64,000 nt of DNA. Origin: Roseovarius pacificus. Its GTDB lineage: Bacteria > Pseudomonadota > Alphaproteobacteria > Rhodobacterales > Rhodobacteraceae. Shown here in pieces: positions 58,306-64,000 of the stretch (positions are counted from its first letter, which is position 1; each line of letters starts with the position of its first letter). Made by a program: the position numbers and the translations under genes. The notes under the pieces were generated by a model. The model was not told the DNA's origin and searched no databases. It was given only the letters and a program-made list of their open reading frames with translations. Where the stretch lies: the NCBI RefSeq assembly GCF_900142665.1, contig NZ_FRBR01000001.1:992001-1056000 (forward strand), in the 5' to 3' direction.

Positions 58306-60057
58306 TTACGCGGCTGAGCGCGCTTTGGCGGTGGCGGCTTCGTCGACGGTCAGAGCCTCCGCATCGGCGATGATCACGCCGTAATCCAGTTTCGCGCCTT
58401 CGATGCTGACCAGGCCGTTGCGGATGTCTTCGACCACCTTGCGCGGATCGCGCTCGAACGGGTTGCCGAAGCCGCCGCCGCCGGGATTCTTGTTGGCGGC
58501 GCGTTCGCCGGGGTTGATGGTTTCGATCACGTTGTCGGTGATGACCTCGGTCTGGCCGTTGCGGGTGACTTCGAGCCGGCCGACCTTGGGGGCGATCATG
58601 GTGGATTTCGCCCCGCCCGCGCCCATTGCCGGGATGCGGCGGCCTTCGCCGAAGGTGACCAGCGTCATCGGCTGATCCAGTGGTTCCACCTCCCAGCAGG
58701 CGCCCGATCCGCCGCGGAACTTTCCGGCCCCGCCGCTGTCGGTCATCATGGAATAACGGTGGATGATGATCGGGTAGGAATGTTCCAGCATCTCGATATC
58801 GCCCGAGGTCAGCGCACCGAAACAGCATTCCGGCCCGCGCACATGCCAGCCGTCCTGGCTGGCCGTGGCCCCTGCCCCCGAGATGATAGAGGCCAGAACC
58901 ATCGTGACGTATTCCTCGTCATGGCGGGTGTCCCAGCCGGCGATGTTGCAGCCATTGGCATGGCCCCAACTGGCCGACACCTTGTCGGGCGCGGCCTGTT
59001 CGAATGCCAGGCGCACGGCATCGGTGAGGGTTTCCATCGGCGTCGTGGTACAATTGGCGTGCGGCGCGGGGGGCTTGGCGTTGCACAGGGTGCCGCGCGG
59101 GCCCATATCGACCGTCACATTCCGGTACAGCCCTTCGTTATAGGGCGGCGGAAGCTGGGCGAACATCATCAGGCCGAGATAAACCCCGGAATAGCTGTTG
59201 CCCTCGTAAGAATTGATGAAATAGGGAATTTGCGGCGGGCTTTCGATCTCGATATGGCAGCTTTCGCCCTTGATCGTGACGGTTGCGGTGATGTCGAAAT
59301 CGCCGAACCCGTGGCCTGCATCCTCGAGCACGGCGGTGCCGCTGTAGGTGCCGTCGGGCACCTTGGCGATCAGGCTGTCCATATGCTTGTTGGCCATGTC
59401 CAGCAGCACCTCGATGCAATCCTGCACCGTTTCCTTGCCGTATTTGTCCAGAAGCGCCGTCAGGTTGCGCGCCCCCACCTGACAGGCCCCGATCAGGGCG
59501 TTGAAGTCGCCTTCCTGATCGCGGCGGGCGCGCATGTTGGTCAGGAGCATGTTCAGGATGTCGTTGCGCGGCTCGCCCCTGTCCCAGATCTTGATCGGTG
59601 GAATGCGCAGGCCCTCGGCAAAGATTTCCTTGGCCTCGGGATTGTAGCCTGCGGGAACCGGGCCGCCGATGTCGGTCAGGTGGCCCTTGCACACCGTCCA
59701 GAACACCAGTTCGCCCTCGTAGAACACGGGGTAATACATGCAGGTGTCGATGATGTGGCTGCCCGCATAATCGGGGTCGTTGTGCAGGATCAGGTCGCCT
59801 TCGTTGATGTCGCCATCGAAAAACCCGTCGACCGCCTTCATCGCCGGAATGAGCGAGCCGAGGTGAATCGGAATGTCCTGCCCTTGCAGGATCATCTCGG
59901 GCGTGTGGTTGAACAGCGCCGTGGAATAATCATGCGCGAGATTAAAAACCGAGCTGCGTGCGGTTTTTTCAAGCGCCAGCGTCATCTCGCGCTGTGTGGT
60001 TTCCAGCACGCCGCGCACCACGGAAAGCGTGATCGGATCGACATTTTTCTGTGACAT
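58306..60057 (-). CDS. hyuB: hydantoinase/oxoprolinase family protein, B subunit (HyuB)
   Basis: Catalytic partner of HyuA, 583 residues from ATG 60057 (MSQKNVDPITLSVVRGVLET). Family motifs are ARSSVFNLAHDYSTALF, LILHNDPDYAGSHIIDTCMYYPVF and the Gly-rich C-terminus NPGGGGFGNPFERDP. The longer in-frame ORF upstream crosses the operator region and is rejected. It is the first gene of the operon, preceded by the TTTGCA dyad and the iteron array. Confidence 0.9.
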   Translation of the reverse strand: MSQKNVDPITLSVVRGVLETTQREMTLALEKTARSSVFNLAHDYSTALFNHTPEMILQGQDIPIHLGSLIPAMKAVDGFFDGDINEGDLILHNDPDYAGSHIIDTCMYYPVFYEGELVFWTVCKGHLTDIGGPVPAGYNPEAKEIFAEGLRIPPIKIWDRGEPRNDILNMLLTNMRARRDQEGDFNALIGACQVGARNLTALLDKYGKETVQDCIEVLLDMANKHMDSLIAKVPDGTYSGTAVLEDAGHGFGDFDITATVTIKGESCHIEIESPPQIPYFINSYEGNSYSGVYLGLMMFAQLPPPYNEGLYRNVTVDMGPRGTLCNAKPPAPHANCTTTPMETLTDAVRLAFEQAAPDKVSASWGHANGCNIAGWDTRHDEEYVTMVLASIISGAGATASQDGWHVRGPECCFGALTSGDIEMLEHSYPIIIHRYSMMTDSGGAGKFRGGSGACWEVEPLDQPMTLVTFGEGRRIPAMGAGGAKSTMIAPKVGRLEVTRNGQTEVITDNVIETINPGERAANKNPGGGGFGNPFERDPRKVVEDIRNGLVSIEGAKLDYGVIIADAEALTVDEAATAKARSAA

Positions 60058-60068
60058 ATGAGTTGTCC

Positions 60069-60085
60069 TTTGCATGGGGTGCAAA
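60069..60085. promoter_or_regulatory. TTTGCA dyad just upstream of hyuB
   Basis: TTTGCA-TGGGG-TGCAAA is a perfect 6-bp-arm dyad 12 bp before the hyuB ATG. A protein bound here would block translation start or elongation, so repressor binding is plausible. The AAAGG it contains is probably also the hyuB ribosome site. Confidence 0.45.
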
Positions 60086-60193
60086 AAGCCCGCTGACTCT
60101 GGACAAGACGCTTGTTTTCTTGCCGAAGCCGGCGCGCTCCTCCTGCACGTCGAATTCATGACACGCAGCATTGCGCGGCCCGGCGCACCGGTC

Positions 60194-60281
60194 TTGACGC
60201 CCGGCGCAGAACAATTTGACGCCACGCGCAGAACGGTTTGACGCTGAGCGCAAGAATGCTTGACCCTCAGTGCAGGCCCGT
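60194..60281. repeat. four 22-bp direct iterons between hyuB and araC
   Basis: TTGAC begins at 60194, 60216, 60238 and 60260, exactly 22 bp apart, each followed by a GCGCA-type block (GTGCA in the last). The pattern is strongest in copies 1-3 (TTGACGC) and weaker in copy 4 (TTGACCC). A 22-bp period equals two helical turns and matches the direct-repeat spacing of AraC-family half-sites. The array lies in the shared promoter region of hyuB and the AraC gene, 137 bp from hyuB. Confidence 0.75.
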
Positions 60282-60339
60282 GAAATTTCCTTTGTGTTTG
60301 AGGGATGTGGTTGTAATTTTCCTAAATGGAGGCAGAGAG

Positions 60340-61296
60340 ATGACCGCAGCGTTCAAGTTCTCGACCGGACAATCCGCGTTTCAGGACCGATCCAGCCAGT
60401 GGAACGCGGTGATCTCGGACGCCTATTTTCCGCTGGAATTGCAGTTTCAGAACCCGTTCCAGTTCAACGGGCGGCTCAGCCGCATGTCGCTTGGGCATGT
60501 CGGGTTGTCGCGGCTCACCTCGGACCCGGTGAATTACGAACGGCGGCCGACGCATATTCGCGAGGCGCGGGAAGAGGATTACCTGGTCACCCTGCCGCGT
60601 GCGAGTTCGGTGGAATTCCGGCAGTTGGGCAAGGACGTGCGCTGCGATCCCGGTGGGCTGATCATCGAGCGCGGCGACGAACCCTATCGCTTCATGTATC
60701 AAAAACCCAATGATCTCTATGTGTTGAAGGTCAGCCGCCGGGCGCTGTCGGAGCGTGTGCGCAACCCAGACAGGTTTTGCGCGCAGGTGATAGATGCGAC
60801 CTCGGGGACCGCCGGGTTGTTTGCGGCGATGGTCAATCAGGCGCAGAGCCGGATCGACCAGCTTGGCGGTCCGGCGGCGGAAACCGTGGGGCGGCAATTG
60901 CTGGAACTGCTGGGGCTGGCGCTGGACGAAGCGACGGGAGGAACGCCCGGCGATGTGTCGAGCGTGCGCGCGGCGCATCTGGCGCGGGTCGAGCGATTTA
61001 TCCGCGACCACCTGAAAGACCCGGCGCTGTCGCCTGATCTGATCGCACAAGGTTGTGGAATTTCAAAGCGTTACCTGCATGACCTGTTCAAGGATGTGAA
61101 CGGCACCGTCAGCCAGCAGATCCGCGACCAGCGGCTGACGGTGGCGCGTGACCGTCTGGCGGCGTCGCGCGGAATGACCATTGCCGAGGTCGCCTATCGC
61201 TTCGGATTTGCCGATCAGGCGCAGTTTTCGCGGCTGTTCAAGGCCCGGTTCGGGATCACCCCGTCCGAATTTCAGCGCGACCCTGCGATCCGCTGA
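60340..61296 (+). CDS. AraC family transcriptional regulator
   Basis: A 318-residue regulator. The N-terminal domain (about 1-170) resembles the AraC_binding_2/FeaR type, beginning FKFSTGQSAFQDRSSQWNAVI. The C-terminus has a double HTH (about 215-318), with SPDLIAQGCGISKRYLHDLFK as first helix pair and TIAEVAYRFGFADQAQFSRLFK as the AraC signature. GGAGG stands before ATG 60340. Divergent from the hyu-liv operon and next to the iterons, so it most likely activates that operon in response to its substrate. Confidence 0.88.
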   Translation: MTAAFKFSTGQSAFQDRSSQWNAVISDAYFPLELQFQNPFQFNGRLSRMSLGHVGLSRLTSDPVNYERRPTHIREAREEDYLVTLPRASSVEFRQLGKDVRCDPGGLIIERGDEPYRFMYQKPNDLYVLKVSRRALSERVRNPDRFCAQVIDATSGTAGLFAAMVNQAQSRIDQLGGPAAETVGRQLLELLGLALDEATGGTPGDVSSVRAAHLARVERFIRDHLKDPALSPDLIAQGCGISKRYLHDLFKDVNGTVSQQIRDQRLTVARDRLAASRGMTIAEVAYRFGFADQAQFSRLFKARFGITPSEFQRDPAIR

Positions 61297-61298
61297 CC

Positions 61299-61342
61299 TT
61301 TCGTACAAAACGTACGTTTTACCCCATTGTTTCGTACGAAAC
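61299..61342. repeat. GTAC-rich element, copy B
   Basis: GTAC occurs at 61303, 61312 and 61334, the same 0/9/31 spacing as in copy A at 38687-38732. GTACAAAACGTAC (61303-61315) is identical to copy A. The second block is a perfect 14-bp palindrome GTTTCGTACGAAAC (61329-61342). It begins two bases after the araC stop, ahead of the convergent ptb gene. Confidence 0.75.
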
Positions 61343-61351
61343 CCGGTGCGC

Positions 61352-62248
61352 TCAGGCTCCGGTGAGCGCGGCGATGGCCAGCAACAGGCCGTTGATCCGG
61401 TTTCCCGGCCCGTCCGAGCGGGAATTGAGCAACACCGGCACCCGTGCCCCCATCACCAGCGATCCGGTTTCGGCCTGCCCGTGGAACTTCCACGATTTGG
61501 CGACGGCATTCGCCGCGTCGATGGTGGAAAACAGCAGCAGGTCGGCCACCCCGGCGGCGGGCCTGTCGTGCAGGGCCTTGATCCGTGCAGCCTGTGGTGA
61601 CACCGCCACATCATAGCCGAACGGCCCGCCGACGACGAACCCCGCCAGGGGTTCCTGCGCAAGGGCCTGGGCGTCTCGCGTGGCGGGCAGCGTATCCGAG
61701 GCTTTCTCGGTGGCGCAGACGGCGGCGACATGCACCGGGTCGATCCCCAGCCCGCGAAACAGCGGGGCGGTGTTGAGGATGATCGCGCGTTTCTGCTCCA
61801 GCGTGGGGGCCGGCAGGATGCCGTTATCGGTGGCCGCGATCAGGCGCGGCAGCGAGGGCATGTGCGCCACGGTGACATTCGACAGGACACCCGAGCCACG
61901 CAAGCCGGTGTCGCGGTCCACGACAGCCCGCAGGTAGCTGGTGCTGTCGGTTTCCCCCTTCATCAGGATATCGGCCTGCCCGCTGCGCACTGCGCCGACG
62001 GCGGCGCGGGCGCAGTCGGCGGGGCTGTGCGCGTCGATCGCATCGAGATGCCGGCCTGTGCCCGAGGGGGCTGAGGCGCGGATCGCGGCGGCATCGCCGG
62101 TCAGGATAGCGTGGGAGACGAAACCGTCTTCGATCATGCAGGTGACGGCGAGCAGTACGTTGGGGTCTTCACCACCCGCGATGGCGATGCGGACCGGACC
62201 ATGAGCGCGGGCGATGTCGCGCAGGTCGTCAAAGCTACGGGCGGGCAT
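61352..62248 (-). CDS. ptb: phosphate acetyl/butyryltransferase (Ptb-like)
   Basis: Acyl-CoA:phosphate acyltransferase of 298 residues, PTA_PTB family. The N-terminal part holds VRIAIAGGEDPNVLLAV, the middle ADILMKGETDSTSYLRAV and GSGVLSNVTVAHMP. The conserved C-terminal portion is GPFGYDVAVSPQAARIK and ARVPVLLNSRSDGPGNRINGL. With the butyrate kinase next to it, it would interconvert an acyl-CoA and a free acid while making ATP. The ATG overlaps the buk stop (TGATG). Confidence 0.85.
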   Translation of the reverse strand: MPARSFDDLRDIARAHGPVRIAIAGGEDPNVLLAVTCMIEDGFVSHAILTGDAAAIRASAPSGTGRHLDAIDAHSPADCARAAVGAVRSGQADILMKGETDSTSYLRAVVDRDTGLRGSGVLSNVTVAHMPSLPRLIAATDNGILPAPTLEQKRAIILNTAPLFRGLGIDPVHVAAVCATEKASDTLPATRDAQALAQEPLAGFVVGGPFGYDVAVSPQAARIKALHDRPAAGVADLLLFSTIDAANAVAKSWKFHGQAETGSLVMGARVPVLLNSRSDGPGNRINGLLLAIAALTGA

Positions 62249-63351
62249 CAGGCCACCTGCCGGGGCGGCGTGACGGGCCATGTGAGCGGCGCCTCCTGCC
62301 CCGCCAGCACCCGCGCCGCGCCCTGCGCCAGCGCGAGACATTCGTCAGACCCCGGATAGACATGCAGCGGCGCAAGCGCACGGGTGCGGGCGCGCAGTGT
62401 ATCGGCGACGCGGGCGCTGTGGGCTAGGCCGCCGGTCAGAACGATGGCGTCGAGATCGAAACCGGCCACGGCGGCCATGGCGCCGATGGCCTTGCCCACC
62501 TGATAGAGCATTGCGTCATGGATCAGGCGGGCGCGCTGGTTGCCGTCTTCGATCATCTTTTCGACGCGGCGCATGTCCCTTGTGCCGAGATAACCATAGA
62601 CGCCGCCCTGCCCGTAGAGGCGTTTCAGAAGCGCCTCTTTGGAATACTTGCCCGAGTAGCACAGGTCGATCAGCGGCAGGGGCGGCAGGCCGCCCGCACG
62701 TTCGGGGGTGAAGGGGGAGATTTCCATTCGGTTGGAACTGTCCACCAACCGCCCGCCCAGAAGCGCCGCGATGGAAAACCCCGCGCCCAGATGGGCGACG
62801 ACGGCGCATATCTCGTCAAAGGGTTTGTCCAGATCGGCGGCCAGACGCCGCCCGCAGGCCCGGATGTTCAGCGCATGCACGAAGGAAAAGCGCGGCAGGT
62901 CTTCGACGCCGGACAGGCGCGCGACGGGGGGCAGTTCATCGACGCTGACCGGATCGACCACGTAGGACGGCACGTCATGGGCCTGCGCGATGCGATGGGC
63001 GAGCGGCGCGCCGAGATTGCTGGCGTGGTGATAGACCGGGCGATGCAGGGCGAAATCGACCAGCGCGTCATTCACCGCGATCACACCCGAGGGCACCGGC
63101 GTCAGCATCCCGCCGCGCCCGGCGCAGGCCACGAGGCGGCGCGCGCCAAGATGGCGATCAAGGAACCCGGCCACGTGACCGGCCCGGAAGTCAAGCTGAT
63201 CGGCGATGGAGGAAAACCGGGCCATGACGGTATCGTCATGGTCCAGCACCTCTTCGGCCAGCGGCGTGACCTGCGCGCCGTTCACGGCGAAAAGCGCGCA
63301 GCGGGTCGTGGTGGTGCCGGGGTTGATCGACAGGATGGCGGGATCGGTCAT
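62248..63351 (-). CDS. buk: butyrate kinase (Buk-like acetokinase family)
   Basis: Acyl-phosphate kinase of 367 residues with the ASKHA fold. The phosphate-1 loop is ILSINPGTTTTRCALFAV, the adenosine motif IVLTGGLAHSARVADTL, and a middle block VVAHLGAGFSIAALLGG. Chain length of the acid (butyrate, isobutyrate, propionate or similar) cannot be fixed from sequence. It follows the aminotransferase gene after 53 bp and is coupled to ptb. Confidence 0.88.
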   Translation of the reverse strand: MTDPAILSINPGTTTTRCALFAVNGAQVTPLAEEVLDHDDTVMARFSSIADQLDFRAGHVAGFLDRHLGARRLVACAGRGGMLTPVPSGVIAVNDALVDFALHRPVYHHASNLGAPLAHRIAQAHDVPSYVVDPVSVDELPPVARLSGVEDLPRFSFVHALNIRACGRRLAADLDKPFDEICAVVAHLGAGFSIAALLGGRLVDSSNRMEISPFTPERAGGLPPLPLIDLCYSGKYSKEALLKRLYGQGGVYGYLGTRDMRRVEKMIEDGNQRARLIHDAMLYQVGKAIGAMAAVAGFDLDAIVLTGGLAHSARVADTLRARTRALAPLHVYPGSDECLALAQGAARVLAGQEAPLTWPVTPPRQVA

Positions 63352-63404
63352 CGGGTCTTGCCGTTCGTTTCGGGCTGCATGGCGCGGCTATGCGGAGCGT
63401 GGGA

Positions 63405-64000
63405 TCAGGCCGCCTGCGCGGTTCTGGTGATCGCGGCCTCGACTGAGGCCTCGATGATGTCCAGCGCCTCATCCACCTGATCCATTGGCGTGGTCAGCGG
63501 CGGCAGGAGGCGGATCACGTTGCCCCGCGTACCACAGGGCAGCAGGATCAGGCCGCGCTGTTCGGCCTCGGCCACGATGGCCTGCGTCAGCGCGGCGTCG
63601 GGGGCGCGGCTGTCGCGATCCGTGACCAGCTCAAACGCGATCATCGCGCCAAGGCCGCGCACGTCGCCGATGGGCTCCATCCCCTGCCGGTCGGCCAGCG
63701 CGGTCAGGCGGGCGGTGATCCGGTCTCCGATCTCGTCGGCGCGGGCGCAGAGGTTTTCATCGGCGATCACGTCGAGAACGGCATTGGCCGCGGCCACCGC
63801 CAGCGGATTGCCCGCATAGGTGCCGCCGATGCCGCCCACGGGAGCGGCATCAACGATATCGGCCCGGCCGGTCACGGCGGACAAGGGGAAGCCCCCGGCA
63901 AGGCCCTTGGCCATGGTCACCAGATCGGCGGCGACCCCGGCATGTTCGAAGGCGAAGAGCTTGCCGGTGCGGGCCATGCCGGCCTGTACCTCGTCGGCAA
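63405..64000 (-). CDS. gabT: class III aminotransferase, GABA transaminase-like, N-terminus outside window
   Basis: Only the C-terminal 197 residues are present; the gene continues past the window end. The visible start ADEVQAGMARTGKLFAFEHAG includes the Asp-x-x-Gln part of the PLP site. The Schiff-base lysine lies in TMAKGLAGGFPLSAVTGRA, then GGTYAGNPLAVAAANAVLD and RLLPPLTTPMDQVDEALDI. The pattern matches 4-aminobutyrate/2-oxoglutarate aminotransferase; other omega-amino acid aminotransferases of class III cannot be excluded. Upstream gene of a probable gabT-buk-ptb unit. Confidence 0.82.
   Translation of the reverse strand, partial: ADEVQAGMARTGKLFAFEHAGVAADLVTMAKGLAGGFPLSAVTGRADIVDAAPVGGIGGTYAGNPLAVAAANAVLDVIADENLCARADEIGDRITARLTALADRQGMEPIGDVRGLGAMIAFELVTDRDSRAPDAALTQAIVAEAEQRGLILLPCGTRGNVIRLLPPLTTPMDQVDEALDIIEASVEAAITRTAQAA

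Noticed and set aside
60194-60281. Possible CRISPR array
   Set aside because: Repeat period is 22 bp in total with no unique spacers; no cas gene nearby. An operator array fits better.

Overview
The window is a high-G+C alphaproteobacterial chromosome segment, most likely from Rhodobacterales (roseobacter group). Evidence: the glycerol ABC operon of the rhizobial/roseobacter glpDSTPQUV type, a gcvTHP operon behind a tandem glycine riboswitch, a tesA-ybbA-ybbP cluster, an NsrR-like Rrf2 regulator, a DUF2497/PopZ-like N-terminus next to tolC and pcm, and a dispersed-repeat look-alike at 44801-44872. No plasmid or phage backbone is visible. This is chromosome with operons for glycerol, zinc and amide/hydantoin-type substrates.

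Layout. 1-2757: a partial PopZ-like gene, tolC and pcm (minus strand), followed by tRNA-Cys(GCA) at 2903-2976. 3026-13827: glycerol regulon, with glpD-glpS-glpT-glpP-glpQ-glpU-glpV-glpK on the minus strand and divergent glpR on the plus strand. A GIY-YIG nuclease gene bounded by 30-bp inverted palindromic repeats sits between glpQ and glpU. 13834-18705: dacB, nadD, a MarR-GNAT fusion and ettA. 18711-19389: a REPIN-RAYT-REPIN unit whose transposase is broken by a 17-bp tandem duplication. 19561-21442: two cold-shock genes with matching leaders, around an orphan BrnA-like gene and an L,D-transpeptidase. 21501-28222: arylesterase, an ABC ATPase/permease pair, an inositol-phosphatase-like gene and a LuxR-type HTH fused to a degenerate alpha/beta hydrolase.

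28532-33286: gcvT-gcvH-gcvP with terminator and glycine riboswitch. 33320-38682: NsrR-like regulator, GGCT-like gene, DUF2254 membrane protein, gltX, an exported MBL hydrolase and a minimal zincin. 38952-42858: hypothetical gene, nadE and an 18-repeat secreted MORN protein. 42970-44782: leu leader peptide, leuA and terminator. 44938-50220: acyl-CoA synthetase, then divergent znuA and zur-znuC-znuB with two Zur-like boxes. 50345-51423: iron-binding protein gene and terminator. 51442-60057: hyuB-hyuA-livG-livF-livH-livM-SBP catabolic/uptake operon with a divergent AraC regulator and a four-copy 22-bp iteron array. 61352-64000: gabT(partial)-buk-ptb.

The most unusual signals are the GIY-YIG cassette with palindromic ends inside the glp operon, the RAYT/REPIN unit, the LuxR-hydrolase fusion lacking its catalytic His, the covarying csp leader hairpins, the 22-bp and 11-bp iteron arrays, and two GTAC-rich elements with identical internal spacing 22.6 kb apart. 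All calls come from reading the sequence and family knowledge; no database search was run.
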